64,000 nucleotides of DNA from Parabacteroides sp. (GCA_019417325.1 DXVO01000009.1:124001-188000), one strand, 5' to 3'. Shown: positions 42,739-53,761, numbered from the stretch's first letter. Numbers and translations: made by a program. Notes: a model not told the origin generated them from the letters alone.

Positions 42739-44646
42739 TTACCATCCCGGATTTTGTACCAAAGTAGGACAACGTTTCAATTCTTCCTGTAATATAGGAA
42801 AAAGATATGAACGAGGACTGCTGAAAATTCGTCCTTCTTTCGCGTCAAAACGTATCATTTTATAATGTTTGCCATTTACGACAATCTTTCCGTTCGGGTC
42901 CTCTACCGGTTTCATGCCATGAGAGAAACGTTGTGTTTTGGGGTACGGCCAGCTATTCGCATCTTTATATGCTTTTTCTTTTGTTATTTCCACTGTATTA
43001 TCCGGGTCCATATACAAACGGCTCAACCAATAACGGTTATTTTCATAGAATAATTCTATGCGTCTCTCACGTTGTATATATTCCTTCATCAGTTCCCTAT
43101 TCGTTTTCGTTTCCGGAGGCATCGGAGCCATAAAGGAACGGGCACGAACTCCATTTATCAAATCGTAAATTTCGGCATTCGGACCAGTCGTTTCATTCAC
43201 TGCCTCAGAATAAATATAAATAAATTCAGGAAGACGCCAGATTGCCGGGCCATTTATCTGATAACCACCCATACTGCGGTTCCATCCATCTTTAAAGAAT
43301 TTACGCATATAATATCCGGTATGAGAAGCATTATCCAGATAACTGCCACTTACAGCATCGTTTCCTTCCGCTGTATTCAATTGGTTTCCACCATACCAGG
43401 AACCATGATAGCGGATATCACGATAGAAACGCGGGTCACGTTGTACACTTTCATAAGGATTTTCATCATCATAACCATCATTTTTTGCTCTGGATGCATA
43501 AACCGGATAGCCATATCCGTCGGAGGCTATATATTCGTATTCATCCACTTGTTCCTGTAATGGTCTCTGCCGTGCATGACCACCCTGTGAAGGGGGCATC
43601 ATATCACCATTCCAACTGCTATCCTTGTCTTTCGTAACAAACCAGACCCATTCATCCTGGATAGATTCCATATCAAACAACATTTGCCACAAACGATGTT
43701 GTACCTTTTTATTATTGGTATCGGATTTACCGTCAATGTCCCTGAAATCATTCTTATCATATTTTTCATACAATTTATAGCGGATCGAGCCATCATCTTT
43801 CGTACAATCCAGAACAGCTTTGGCTGCTTGTTTGGCTTTCTCCCAACGTTGCGGATCATATGTATATTGTTCTTTAAATTGACGAGTATCGTCGGACAAC
43901 GTTCCCCCGTTCCAAAGCGGAGTAGCAACCATCCAACGAACCATCGCTATTAATCCTAAACAAGCACCTTTATCTACGCGACCAAAATATTGCCCACCAT
44001 TCCAGCCGTCCACACGACAGTAAGCAGAATCGGCATCTGCACAAATCTTTTCCACGACATCATGGACGGATATCTTTTTAAAATCCATATCACCGCCCGG
44101 ATTAACAACATGACTGACATAGGGTATTTCTCCATATTCCCGAAACAATAAATAATGAAGATACCCCCTTAAATAATAAACTTCTCCCAATCGCCTCTTC
44201 AAATCACCAGTCCGTCCATCCTGGGGATTATCCGGTGTATTGTATTTGGCAACTCCTTCCAAAATGACATTTGCTTTACGTATTTTGGTATATACGCCAT
44301 TCCAATATTGCCCATGTTCGCTGTTGCCCGGCATACCTTGAGAAGCCCCATAATTGCCCACATGAAACTGATGTGGGATAGCCTCCTCATGGCTACTGGC
44401 ACTACATTCGTCTGTAATACTACTTATACTAAAATGCTTGAGGAAAAGCAACGGACTATTGGCAAACTTACTATTAGCATATAAATCGGTTACCAGCGCT
44501 TCCACCTTTTCATAACGGGAAAACACTTGTTCCTCTGTTGTCTTATCATCCGGTTGCCGTTCCAGATAGTCGTCGCATGAGGTAAAGAAAGTGAGACAGG
44601 AGGATAATCCGGCAAGTAATAGAATCTTATTCATTCTGGTTTTCAT
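42739..44646 (-). CDS. SusD/RagB-family outer-membrane glycan-binding lipoprotein
   Basis: 635 residues. Lipobox LTFFTSC with Cys24; mature start DDYLERQPDDKTTEEQVF is typical of SusD homologues. TPR-like helices carry AKQAAKAVLDC and the segment LFYENNRYWLSRLYMDP, and the C-terminal SusD domain includes FRLPEFIYIYSEA-like sequence (IWRLPEFIYIYSEAVN). It caps the SusC channel and binds the glycan at the cell surface. Gap to the SusC stop is 6 bp. Ligand inferred from neighbours to be alpha-mannose-rich. Confidence 0.92.
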   Translation of the reverse strand: MKTRMNKILLLAGLSSCLTFFTSCDDYLERQPDDKTTEEQVFSRYEKVEALVTDLYANSKFANSPLLFLKHFSISSITDECSASSHEEAIPHQFHVGNYGASQGMPGNSEHGQYWNGVYTKIRKANVILEGVAKYNTPDNPQDGRTGDLKRRLGEVYYLRGYLHYLLFREYGEIPYVSHVVNPGGDMDFKKISVHDVVEKICADADSAYCRVDGWNGGQYFGRVDKGACLGLIAMVRWMVATPLWNGGTLSDDTRQFKEQYTYDPQRWEKAKQAAKAVLDCTKDDGSIRYKLYEKYDKNDFRDIDGKSDTNNKKVQHRLWQMLFDMESIQDEWVWFVTKDKDSSWNGDMMPPSQGGHARQRPLQEQVDEYEYIASDGYGYPVYASRAKNDGYDDENPYESVQRDPRFYRDIRYHGSWYGGNQLNTAEGNDAVSGSYLDNASHTGYYMRKFFKDGWNRSMGGYQINGPAIWRLPEFIYIYSEAVNETTGPNAEIYDLINGVRARSFMAPMPPETKTNRELMKEYIQRERRIELFYENNRYWLSRLYMDPDNTVEITKEKAYKDANSWPYPKTQRFSHGMKPVEDPNGKIVVNGKHYKMIRFDAKEGRIFSSPRSYLFPILQEELKRCPTLVQNPGW

Positions 44647-44652
44647 TTAAGG

Positions 44653-47600
44653 TTAATATGTAATATCTACTCCAAAGTTAAATACGCGTTGTATCGGATA
44701 CCAGGCGCCATTACCCTCTTTGGTTTCCGGGTCTACATCCACATTTTTTAAACCGTCAATAGTCAGCAGGTTCATTCCCTGTACATAAAAACGTACATTT
44801 TGTAATCCGGCAAAACGGATTGCACTCTTCGGCAATGTATAGCCCACTTCCATATTCTTCAAACGGAGATACGAAGCATTATATAAAAACAAGCTGCTTG
44901 CTCCGTTTTTATTATTTTCATAGGCTCCGATTGTCAAACGCGGATAAGTGGCTTCATCTGCTGTTGCTTCCGTCCAGCGTTGCAGGTGCATTGGTTTTAC
45001 TTTACCCAACTGGTCCTGTTCATAGGCCGGGAAGTCCCATGTCGCAGCACCGGTCAACAGCAGACTGCTTTTTGCAGCTCCCTGAAACAATAAACTTACA
45101 TCAAACCCTTTATACTGAAAACCGACAGGTATACCGAACTGGATTTCCGGAGTACGTGGATTTCCCATCGCGCGCTTATCGCCCTCATCCGTAATTTTAC
45201 CATCTCCGTTTAAATCTTTATAGACAACATCTCCCGGATAAAGTTTACCCCATGGTTGGAAGCCTTGTCCGTTATTCATGGCATTCAGTCGATCTGCTTC
45301 TTCTTGGTTATGTACAAAATGGTCTACTTCATACAGGAGATATTCATCAATACGTTTGCCGGTATTCCTACGCCACTCATTATCGTAATGAACTTCATTC
45401 ATGAATTTGATTTTATTGCGGGCAAAAGTAAAGTTGGGTTTGATATAATAACGGAATTCTTTTCCAATTTGCCCGGTCCATCCTATTTCAAAATCAATTC
45501 CTTGATTATCTACAATACCGGAGTTAATATATGGTGCGCTCTTTCCTACAATATGTGGAAAACCTAACTTATTATTATCACTCAGGCTTGTAATAATATC
45601 AAACCGGTGTTCATTAAAATAATCTACACTCAAAGTCAAACGCCCCCGGAAAAATGCAGCATCCAAACCTATATTCAGCTTACGAGCTTTTTCCCAGGTA
45701 AGGCTGGGATTGGCAAAATTGCCTTCACTCAAACCATCATAACCATTTCCAAACTCATTTATACCGAACGAATAACCACTTCCTCCCTGATAAAATTGCA
45801 GATAAGCAAAACGGTCATCATTACTATCCGATATTTTATCACTTCCTACCATACCAAAAGACGTTCTAAATTTCAGGCTCTCCAGCCAATCCCGGGTCCT
45901 CTCCATGAAGCTTTCACGCGAAATAACCCAACCGATTGAACCTGCCGGAAATGTACCATACCGTTTACCCGGAGCAAAGTTTTCAGAGCCATTACGTCCG
46001 ATATTAAATTCTGCCAGATATTTATTATCATAAGCATACGTAGCACGTCCGGTCATACCTTGGTAGCGATATGCCACACGGTTATCATACGTTCGGTTCG
46101 AACGGTTTATCAAAATCATTGCAGACACATCATGTTTTCCAAAGGAACGCATATAGTCCAGTTTCAACTGATAATAAGTCTTGCTTTCCGATGGCTTATG
46201 GCTAAAACTATTACGGATAGTTTCATCTTTATCATACCATGGGTTTCCCTTTACATATTTTCCGGAATAATTGGAATGATTCATATAATAATCCCCATTA
46301 GTTCCTTCGGCTGGTTGGAAAGTCGCATAACGGCTGTAAACGGCATAACCATCTTTTCGTTCTTCAAAATTGCGATGTATCCAACTTCCTTCAGAAGCAT
46401 CATATGAAAACGTACCTTCAATCTTCAATCCTTTTGTAATAAAATCCAGCTTATGTCCAATAGCGAATGAACCATTCAAATAAGTATTTTTATCAATCAG
46501 ATATCCGGAACGGGAAAGTTCCCCCAGCAAGTTTAGACGATGCTTGGAATCACCATATAACAATCCGTAAGGGTTATTTAAAACGTAGTCATTATTTTCT
46601 GTGTTTCCGTTATTCGGCAAAGTAATAGGCAAATAAGGCGGCTGTGTATTACAAATAGCCACCACACGCCCTGCAGTAGTCCCCGGAGCATGCCGGTCTG
46701 TAATACGTGCACCCAAATCTACTTTTACCCAAAAATCTTTAGTTATATCTACGTCCACATTCGCCCTGAAATTATAACGTTTGAAATGCACCTGCGTATC
46801 GTGTTCAGTCACATCCGTATGCTTATAGTTCCCATCCTGTGAAAAATAGTTTGCCATTACATAATAACGTGCTCTTTCAGACCCACCCCGGACAGACAAA
46901 CTGTAGTCCTGTTGCATACCTGTTTTGAATGCTTCTTTGAAATAATCCCAGTTATAGCCAAGTCCATCCGAATTATCCCCCTTTGCCTTTCGGAAATTAT
47001 CAATAGATTCCCGACTAAACAGATTTAATTTAGCTGGGTCCACATTCGGGTTACTATTCACCATTGCTTCATTATACAGAGTAGCATAATCAGCCGAACC
47101 TAAATAAGTCGGAAATTTAACCGGACGGTTCGTTCCGACAGAACCTTTAAAATTTATACTCGGTTTCTCTGATGCTTTTCCTCGTTTGGTGGTAACAATA
47201 ATTACCCCGTTTGCCCCTCTCACACCATAAGGAGCCGTAGCAGAAGCATCTTTCAGGATAGTGAATGTTTCAATTTCTTCGGGTGCGAGATAACTCATAT
47301 CCCGTTCCACGCCATCAACAATTACAATCGGTGACTGGTCTCCATAAGTAGCCAAACCACGTATTTTAAGATTTGCCCGGTCTACTCCCGGTTCTCCTCC
47401 GTCAAATTGGTTTACCATCAACCCCGGCAGACGTCCGGCAAGTGCATTATTCAGATTCGCCGTAGGACTCTGTTTCAAATCTTTTGTGGTAATAGTTGCT
47501 ACAGAACCAGTTATCGTCGCCTTTTTCTGGGTAACATATCCCACAACAACTACCTCTTCCAAAGCCTTGGTATCTTCTATCAAATCCACATTCAGTACAT

Positions 47601-48183
47601 GTTGACCGTTTATCTGAACTTCTTTAGGTTGATAACCAACATACGAAAATACCAGACTGGCTTTTGAATAGGGAGCCATAATCTCATAATTCCCGTTTAC
47701 GTCTGTTATCACACCAGTCATCGAACCTTTTACCATGATATTCACACCGGGCAATGGTCCCATTTCATCTGAGACTTTTCCTTTTACTTTAAAGCCTTCC
47801 TGAACTACAGACTTCACATCCAATGTACTTTTTTCCAAAGAGAACAATATCACCTGCCCGTTTTCTATCTTATACGAACAATGCTGGTTCTCCAGTAAAA
47901 TATGAAGAATCTCCTCTAATGTTGCATTTTGAGTATGACAGGTAACCAATACTTCATCATTCAAAACATTATTCGAATAAATAATACTGACACCTGTTTG
48001 CTCTTCTACCTTTTCCAAGGCTTTCTTTAAAGTAGTGTTAGTACACGATAATTTGACTTGCGATTTCAATACATTTGCGAACATGCTCATCGACACACAG
48101 CTACATAGGCCGATAGTCAATACTTTTCTCCATCGCTCTTTCTTTTGATAAGGGTTTCCCTGCTCATTTCTAATCTTTTTCAT
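44653..48183 (-). CDS. SusC/RagA TonB-dependent receptor with N-terminal STN signalling domain
   Basis: 1176 residues. After the signal sequence (ICLxxC-like LTIGLCSCVSMSMFANV) comes an STN/secretin-TonB domain (about 50-115, KALEKVEEQTGVSIIYSNNV; CSYKIENGQVILF). A carboxypeptidase-like domain follows (about 130-205, GKVSDEMGPLPGVNIMVKG), then the plug (VVVGYVTQKKATITGSV; GLATYGDQSPIVIVDGVERD), and the 22-strand barrel. The STN domain allows contact with the FecR anti-sigma encoded upstream, so import can switch on the sigma factor. Imports the glycan together with SusD. No lesion seen. Confidence 0.94.
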   Translation of the reverse strand: MKKIRNEQGNPYQKKERWRKVLTIGLCSCVSMSMFANVLKSQVKLSCTNTTLKKALEKVEEQTGVSIIYSNNVLNDEVLVTCHTQNATLEEILHILLENQHCSYKIENGQVILFSLEKSTLDVKSVVQEGFKVKGKVSDEMGPLPGVNIMVKGSMTGVITDVNGNYEIMAPYSKASLVFSYVGYQPKEVQINGQHVLNVDLIEDTKALEEVVVVGYVTQKKATITGSVATITTKDLKQSPTANLNNALAGRLPGLMVNQFDGGEPGVDRANLKIRGLATYGDQSPIVIVDGVERDMSYLAPEEIETFTILKDASATAPYGVRGANGVIIVTTKRGKASEKPSINFKGSVGTNRPVKFPTYLGSADYATLYNEAMVNSNPNVDPAKLNLFSRESIDNFRKAKGDNSDGLGYNWDYFKEAFKTGMQQDYSLSVRGGSERARYYVMANYFSQDGNYKHTDVTEHDTQVHFKRYNFRANVDVDITKDFWVKVDLGARITDRHAPGTTAGRVVAICNTQPPYLPITLPNNGNTENNDYVLNNPYGLLYGDSKHRLNLLGELSRSGYLIDKNTYLNGSFAIGHKLDFITKGLKIEGTFSYDASEGSWIHRNFEERKDGYAVYSRYATFQPAEGTNGDYYMNHSNYSGKYVKGNPWYDKDETIRNSFSHKPSESKTYYQLKLDYMRSFGKHDVSAMILINRSNRTYDNRVAYRYQGMTGRATYAYDNKYLAEFNIGRNGSENFAPGKRYGTFPAGSIGWVISRESFMERTRDWLESLKFRTSFGMVGSDKISDSNDDRFAYLQFYQGGSGYSFGINEFGNGYDGLSEGNFANPSLTWEKARKLNIGLDAAFFRGRLTLSVDYFNEHRFDIITSLSDNNKLGFPHIVGKSAPYINSGIVDNQGIDFEIGWTGQIGKEFRYYIKPNFTFARNKIKFMNEVHYDNEWRRNTGKRIDEYLLYEVDHFVHNQEEADRLNAMNNGQGFQPWGKLYPGDVVYKDLNGDGKITDEGDKRAMGNPRTPEIQFGIPVGFQYKGFDVSLLFQGAAKSSLLLTGAATWDFPAYEQDQLGKVKPMHLQRWTEATADEATYPRLTIGAYENNKNGASSLFLYNASYLRLKNMEVGYTLPKSAIRFAGLQNVRFYVQGMNLLTIDGLKNVDVDPETKEGNGAWYPIQRVFNFGVDITY

Positions 48184-48224
48184 AAAGATAGATTTAATAT
48201 ATTAATTAACAATTGGTTCTTTTC

Positions 48225-49307
48225 TCACCTGGCGGTCAGTTTATATAGTTGGTTCTTTTCTCCATAAGGTGTAAGGGTTTGCATCAGGACATTCAGTGTT
48301 TCTTCCGGAGTATTTTTCATATCCAGACTTCCCGACACTTTATAATTATCATATTCCGGATAAAGTAAGGTTACTTTTACATTATATATCTTTTCGACTT
48401 TATGGAGCACTTTAGATAAAGGCTCTTTGCTAAATTTCAGTTTGCCGTTTATCCAGGATACATAATCGGAGACATCCACCCCTTTAATCTGTTCGTTGCC
48501 GGTTTCAGGAGAATATCCATAATATTGGTTAGGCTCCAGTATCACCTTACCCGACTTGCTTTCCAGAGCAATTTTTCCTGTCACCAAAACAGCTTCAAAC
48601 AGCTCTCCTTCCTCTGACAGCACATTAAATTGGGTACCTAATACTTCTACAGACTTATAAGCAGTCTGCACAACAAAACGCCGAATGCTTTCTTCCTTTT
48701 TTACATTAAAATAGGCTTCCCCTTCCAAGTATACTTCCCTTTGCGCTCCATCAAAAGAGGAAGGATAAACAAGTGTAGAGCCAGAATTCAAATAAACTTG
48801 CGTTCCATCTGCTAAAATCATTTTAGTCCGTTTTCCATAAGGTACATAAAGCGTGTTTAAAACAGTTTCTGCATCCTCTTCTATTTTAATAGAGTCATTA
48901 ATCAGAATCTGCCCCTGGCGGTTATAAGAAATCACAGCGGAAGAGTCGGAAAGTACGATTGGTTTATCATTATTCACCATCAAGATAATTTCCTTTTGCT
49001 TATCAAAATTGCCTAATAAGGTTTTGTAGTCATATTGGGGAAGTTGTCTTTCTGGTATGATAAACCATAATAAAGCTGCAGCCACACTTGCGACAGTTGC
49101 AACAACCGTATACAATACATATTTTTTCCGTGGTCTGACAGCCTGCTTATTTACAGAAATAGTCATTTCAGTTAAAGCCCAGGCAACTTGTAGTTCTTTA
49201 AAGCGTAATTTATTATCTTCACTTGCTTCAATCCAACGTAAAACATTTCGCGCCTCATCCAGTGAGCATTCATGTTTTATGTATTTTATTAATAATCCGT
49301 CTTCCAT
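48225..49307 (-). CDS. FecR-family anti-sigma factor
   Basis: 360 residues. An N-terminal cytoplasmic anti-sigma part (LIKYIKHECSLDEARNVLRWIEASEDNKLRFKEL, within residues 5-38) precedes one membrane segment near residues 83-102 (YVLYTVVATVASVAAALLWF). The periplasmic FecR domain (VPYGKRTKMILADGTQVYLNSGSTLVYP) and the C-terminal STN-interacting region (LSKVLHKVEKIYNVKVTL) follow. It holds the adjacent sigma factor inactive until the SusC STN domain signals substrate. Gap to the sigma stop about 70 bp; SusC follows within 41 bp. Confidence 0.93.
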   Translation of the reverse strand: MEDGLLIKYIKHECSLDEARNVLRWIEASEDNKLRFKELQVAWALTEMTISVNKQAVRPRKKYVLYTVVATVASVAAALLWFIIPERQLPQYDYKTLLGNFDKQKEIILMVNNDKPIVLSDSSAVISYNRQGQILINDSIKIEEDAETVLNTLYVPYGKRTKMILADGTQVYLNSGSTLVYPSSFDGAQREVYLEGEAYFNVKKEESIRRFVVQTAYKSVEVLGTQFNVLSEEGELFEAVLVTGKIALESKSGKVILEPNQYYGYSPETGNEQIKGVDVSDYVSWINGKLKFSKEPLSKVLHKVEKIYNVKVTLLYPEYDNYKVSGSLDMKNTPEETLNVLMQTLTPYGEKNQLYKLTAR

Positions 49308-49378
49308 TCTATATACATTCGTTCAAACAGAAGAACACCATTTGATAATAGTTACCCTAAAAATAACTTGCATTTTTT

Positions 49379-49963
49379 TTAAAATATACCATAAAATAAA
49401 ATGAAAAGGATTTTATATGCCTCCGGCAAATCTCCTTTTATCTGTCTAAGAGCCTTTGCCAGATGATATTCTACCGTTTTTTCTATTATTTGAAGCCGGG
49501 CGGCTATCTCTTTATTTTTAAGTCCGTCTTTCCGGCTCATCCAAAATATTTCCCGGGTTTTAGGAGACAATTTCAATAAAGAAGCATGAATAGATTGTTC
49601 CAGATCTTTTGTAAAAAGAGAACACAAAGCATCATCTTCCAGAACATAGGCGTTACTTCTCAAATAAATCTGTTCTTCGGTAAGGGATTCAATAGGTACC
49701 ATCTCCAGCTTTTCATTACGTATATGGTTCAGGCATTTGTTTCGAGTAACAACCATCAGGTATTGAATCAGGTTCGTGTCATCCGCCAAATCTTTTCTTT
49801 TATCCCATAAAACGAGGAAAACATCCTGTACGATTTCCTCTGCAACTTCTACTTTCAGAACATATATTTTAGAGAACATGAACAAGCGTTTTTTATACGT
49901 CGAAACCACTTGTCTGAAAGTTTGTTCATTTCCAGATTTTAAATCACTAATACTTATATCCAT
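49379..49963 (-). CDS. ECF sigma factor of the carbohydrate locus (FecI-like)
   Basis: 194 residues. Region 2 core VEVAEEIVQDVFLVLWDKR, the linker with the aromatic/basic VTRNKCLNHIRNEK, and region 4 HTH (LKNKEIAARLQIIEKTVEYHLAKALRQIK). This is the Bacteroidales-1 type FecI-like factor. Paired with the FecR anti-sigma downstream and the STN-bearing SusC, it completes a trans-envelope regulatory cascade. The promoter it recognises is not identifiable by eye. Confidence 0.93.
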   Translation of the reverse strand: MDISISDLKSGNEQTFRQVVSTYKKRLFMFSKIYVLKVEVAEEIVQDVFLVLWDKRKDLADDTNLIQYLMVVTRNKCLNHIRNEKLEMVPIESLTEEQIYLRSNAYVLEDDALCSLFTKDLEQSIHASLLKLSPKTREIFWMSRKDGLKNKEIAARLQIIEKTVEYHLAKALRQIKGDLPEAYKILFILFYGIF

Positions 49964-50098
49964 GTTAAAGCCTCATAGGGTAGTTTCACCAGCAGTTTAC
50001 GCAAATATACAATAAAACAAATACATCCGGCAACTCCATTAATAACTATTTTACAATACATTCCAAATGAATGTGAAAGCGACCATTATTAAATAGAA

Positions 50099-50123
50099 AA
50101 GCCACCGGATTACCCGGCGGCTT
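50099..50123 (-). terminator. Intrinsic terminator after GH38
   Basis: Minus strand AAGCCGCCGG-gtaat-CCGGTGGCTT, a 10-bp stem with one mismatch, followed by TTCTATTT. It lies 27 bp after the GH38 stop, separating GH38 from the sigma gene. Confidence 0.75.
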
Positions 50124-50149
50124 CTCATCTCTCCCTATAAAATAAAACA

Positions 50150-53100
50150 CTATTTGTAAATTTCCAGCTCATAAATGCGGGCGCATGAACTTGCCGAATT
50201 TTGCATTGGTTGTGTGATATACAAACGGATATAACGAACAGATACAGGTTCGGATAGTTCCCTGACTACTTCGTTTTTATGGTTTCCTGTGATACGGTCC
50301 AGTGTCTTCCAATCTTCTGTCAGACTGTTACGCCCTTGCAAGAAACAAGCTGCTGTTACATAAGAATGGCTTTCCCGTCCGGCGTTTACCAGTTTCCACC
50401 CAGAAACCGGAGTAGAAGCTCCTAAATCAAAATCTACATAATTAGGAGTATCCGTAACGTCGCACCACTTCGTTTCCATATTGCCATCTATCATACGTTC
50501 CGGAGATTCCCGCTTATTCACATAAGCAGAATAACCAATCACCTTAGCATTCTTCAATATATCTATCTTCGAAGCTTTCTTTCCTGTTGTCGCTTCAGAC
50601 TTCAGTGCTGTATGGAACAAGGTAGAAGCGGCACTTACAGACGGATTGTCTTCTTTTGCCAACGCAGCAGCAAATAAAACAATCTTTTTATTATCCGGCA
50701 AGACAATACTGGTTGCCCCTTTAGGAATATCCAAACCGACTTTAAACATATAAGTATATTCATAAGCTTGGTCTCCATCCGGAGCGTGGCGGTGTGTTCC
50801 CACATATGCTATCTCACCATCTTTCAGGAAGCCCTCGGTATGTCCCAGATGTCCCCACTGACCGATAAAGCCGCTATAGTAAGGAACAAAAACAGTCTGT
50901 TCACTCTTTCCTATCCGGAAACAGCCCTCAGCATCCCCTTCCGTAGAAGCAGCAAGGAAATAAACGCGGTTATAAGCAGAACCTTCCGGAAGATAAAGTG
51001 TATCTCCCTGGCAAGTCATTCCATTAAAAGAGTCTTTCTCGCCAAAAGTAAAAGGTACATTATTTACAGTCATCACCTCAGGCAAAAGTTCTGCGGCATA
51101 TGAATAACCGGATTCAAAATCAGCCTCATTACGGAAAGCATTCCAACTTACACACTTACGGTTATAGCTCAATGGCAAAGCTGCATACTGTAATTTAGCA
51201 GCAGGATTACCGGAAGATTTCAATTTCACTTTATAAGTCTTCACGGAATACGGAGATACGGATACCTGCAATTTATTACCGTTGAAAGAAGCATTACCAA
51301 TCGTCTTTTCTGTTCCATCCGCTTCATTCGCACTCAGGATATCTCCGGCAAATGTAATTTCTGCCTGCTGTGCCTTCTCCCCTCCCGTTTCATAAACACG
51401 GACAACATATTCGTCGGAAACTTCCGCTTTCTTTACAGTCTTAACAACAACACTTTTATTATCTGAATTAACCAAAGAGAATGATTTACCTAATGTTCCG
51501 GCATGCTTTGGAGCTTTGAATGCCAATACAGGCTGGTTCAATTGTTCCGCTTTCAATACGGTTGCAGGTTTATCCAAGGCTCCTGCATGGGGAACCAGGC
51601 TATATGTAAATGTATGGTAACCAAAATCCTGACGGTTCTGATAACTATAATTGCCTTTTGTTTCCGGTGTATGGAGCAAAGTCAGACGAATGGTGTTGTC
51701 ATTCGGTTTATCCCAGCCATATTTACTGTCATTCAGGACAGATACACCGTAACTACCATTTTTATCTGTCAGGTCTGCCCAATATTGTGCATAGACTTCA
51801 TAAGCGGTAATTGTGTTATTTCCTCGTTTTACACTACCGATGCCTAAATCGTATGTGGCATCCGGATTAGAGATAGAAAGAGGAAATTCAGCTTTCAGCA
51901 AAGCATTGGTAGACTGCCAATCCACTTCGTTATAAAAATCTATACGGTCGGCACGTGCGCCTTCATACAAACGGATATACTGTTTGAATAATGATTTCCC
52001 ATGACGTTTTTCCACACAAAGCGCTTTTCTCAATGACCCGTTTTCTACCAAAGAAACTTTTACATCATCCGTAATGGAAACCGGTTCACGATCGGTCGTT
52101 TCCTTTATTATTTCCCAAGCAGGCCAATCATAAGATTTATTCTCGGTAAAGAGGGCCAAACGTATTGCTTTTCCTTCTTTCACTAATTCCCTATTATTTG
52201 TCTTATCGAACAAAGAAGTTATGTCCCCGTTCTTATCCAGCTGAATTTTATAAAGGGAATTCTCAATCATATTTGCTCCAGCCGGTTCACTTATACGTGT
52301 ATCTGTTCCACCTGCTCGAACATCATAAACAGCATATCCGGCAGCAGGAACGGTTGCTGCAATCAGCAAATAAGCTTTTCCTTTTTCATAAGCGATAAAC
52401 TGGGATGCCACTTTTTTGCCATTTTGGTCGTATACAGTAAAACCTTTTGGTGCTATCGGCATATCCAGAACAACTTCCGCCAAATCCGATACTGGCAAAG
52501 CTTGTGCATTATAAAGGATAACCGGAGTTCCTTTTGTACGTGTATCCATTTGTCCGGAAACAGTATTTACCGAATAAGTCAGCACATCAGCAAATTGCTT
52601 CAGGGAAATCAATTCGTCATTCCATGAAAACTCATAGGCTCTCGGGATACTTGTTCCTGTCAGGTCATCATGGAACTGATGCAAGATGAAACGTCTCCAG
52701 GCATCCGTTAATGTTTCCTTCGGGTAAACAGAACCACCCAACCATTCGGCAGCAACGGCTGCCCGTTCAGCAGCATTACCAAGCACTTCATTCTGACGAT
52801 TATACAATTTCATTGCAGCCTCAGATGTATAACATCCCGTACCATGTACATCCATCAGCAACTCTCCGTCGAAAACAGGAAGTTCCGGATGATTTTTATA
52901 AGGCATAAAGTCTTTATATAACTGATCGCTGGTCGCACTGATTATTTCCAATGGTCCATCTCCTTTCAATCCTTTTTCTACAGAACGAACAGAAGCCAAA
53001 TTTGGAGAACCTCCCGTATCACCCGTACCATAATAACGGTAAACGATATTTAGCGGCGTACGTCCACTCAGTTCCAGTAATTGCTTACTCTGGGATAAAT

Positions 53101-53761
53101 CCTCATCTTTCCATCTTTTACCATAATCGTAACCATGTGCCAGCATAATGGAAGAGCCGTCTACTCCTTTCCATAGTCCAATAGTAAAAGGATGTTTGCT
53201 TTTTCCATAAAACGGATGATGACGCCAATCGAGCTTTTGGGAAGAAAAACCTATCAACCCGCAATGTGAAGCGATAGTAGGCAAAGTCCACCCAAAGCCG
53301 AAACAGTCAGGTAAGAATATGTCCGTACTTTCTACTCCGAATTCATTCCGGTAATAGGTTTGTCCCAATAAAATATTTCGGATAAAAGATTCTGGAGAAG
53401 GAACAATTGCATCCGTCGCATCCCAGCTACTACCGGAAATATGCCAGCGTCCATTCTTAATATATTCCTTCATTTCTTCATACTGAGTAGGATAATACTC
53501 CTTCATCCAGGCATATTTCACACCGCCTTCAAAATTAAAAACATAGTTAGGATACTGTTTCAACAAAAATAAGTTCTGATTCAAGGTATTCCAGACATAT
53601 TCCTTAATTGTTGTCTGAATAGCCCAGTTCCACTGCGTATCCAAATGGGCATCAGCCACCATATAGGCTTTTGCTTTTTTCTCCTGTGGCTTATCTTGTG
53701 CCTGCAGGGAACTTCCAGCCGTCAATAAGGCGAATGAAAGTAAGGCGATTGGTAATTTCAT
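50150..53761 (-). CDS. GH38 alpha-mannosidase with C-terminal F5/8-type carbohydrate-binding domain
   Basis: 1203 residues, signal peptide ending near GSSLQAQ. The GH38 catalytic domain begins at residue ~30: AHLDTQWNW with zinc ligands His39 and Asp41, then the nucleophile Asp152 in LPDCFGFGW. The helical bundle (FHDDLTGTSI) and the beta-sandwich half follow. The last ~150 residues form a discoidin-like domain (YVNKRESPERMIDGNMETKWCDV, VSVRYIRLYI) that probably binds sugar or cell surface. GH38 enzymes remove alpha-mannose from N-glycans and related polymers. It is next to, and on the same strand as, the sigma/SusCD operon and the sulfatase, so I include it in one locus. Confidence 0.92.
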   Translation of the reverse strand: MKLPIALLSFALLTAGSSLQAQDKPQEKKAKAYMVADAHLDTQWNWAIQTTIKEYVWNTLNQNLFLLKQYPNYVFNFEGGVKYAWMKEYYPTQYEEMKEYIKNGRWHISGSSWDATDAIVPSPESFIRNILLGQTYYRNEFGVESTDIFLPDCFGFGWTLPTIASHCGLIGFSSQKLDWRHHPFYGKSKHPFTIGLWKGVDGSSIMLAHGYDYGKRWKDEDLSQSKQLLELSGRTPLNIVYRYYGTGDTGGSPNLASVRSVEKGLKGDGPLEIISATSDQLYKDFMPYKNHPELPVFDGELLMDVHGTGCYTSEAAMKLYNRQNEVLGNAAERAAVAAEWLGGSVYPKETLTDAWRRFILHQFHDDLTGTSIPRAYEFSWNDELISLKQFADVLTYSVNTVSGQMDTRTKGTPVILYNAQALPVSDLAEVVLDMPIAPKGFTVYDQNGKKVASQFIAYEKGKAYLLIAATVPAAGYAVYDVRAGGTDTRISEPAGANMIENSLYKIQLDKNGDITSLFDKTNNRELVKEGKAIRLALFTENKSYDWPAWEIIKETTDREPVSITDDVKVSLVENGSLRKALCVEKRHGKSLFKQYIRLYEGARADRIDFYNEVDWQSTNALLKAEFPLSISNPDATYDLGIGSVKRGNNTITAYEVYAQYWADLTDKNGSYGVSVLNDSKYGWDKPNDNTIRLTLLHTPETKGNYSYQNRQDFGYHTFTYSLVPHAGALDKPATVLKAEQLNQPVLAFKAPKHAGTLGKSFSLVNSDNKSVVVKTVKKAEVSDEYVVRVYETGGEKAQQAEITFAGDILSANEADGTEKTIGNASFNGNKLQVSVSPYSVKTYKVKLKSSGNPAAKLQYAALPLSYNRKCVSWNAFRNEADFESGYSYAAELLPEVMTVNNVPFTFGEKDSFNGMTCQGDTLYLPEGSAYNRVYFLAASTEGDAEGCFRIGKSEQTVFVPYYSGFIGQWGHLGHTEGFLKDGEIAYVGTHRHAPDGDQAYEYTYMFKVGLDIPKGATSIVLPDNKKIVLFAAALAKEDNPSVSAASTLFHTALKSEATTGKKASKIDILKNAKVIGYSAYVNKRESPERMIDGNMETKWCDVTDTPNYVDFDLGASTPVSGWKLVNAGRESHSYVTAACFLQGRNSLTEDWKTLDRITGNHKNEVVRELSEPVSVRYIRLYITQPMQNSASSCARIYELEIYK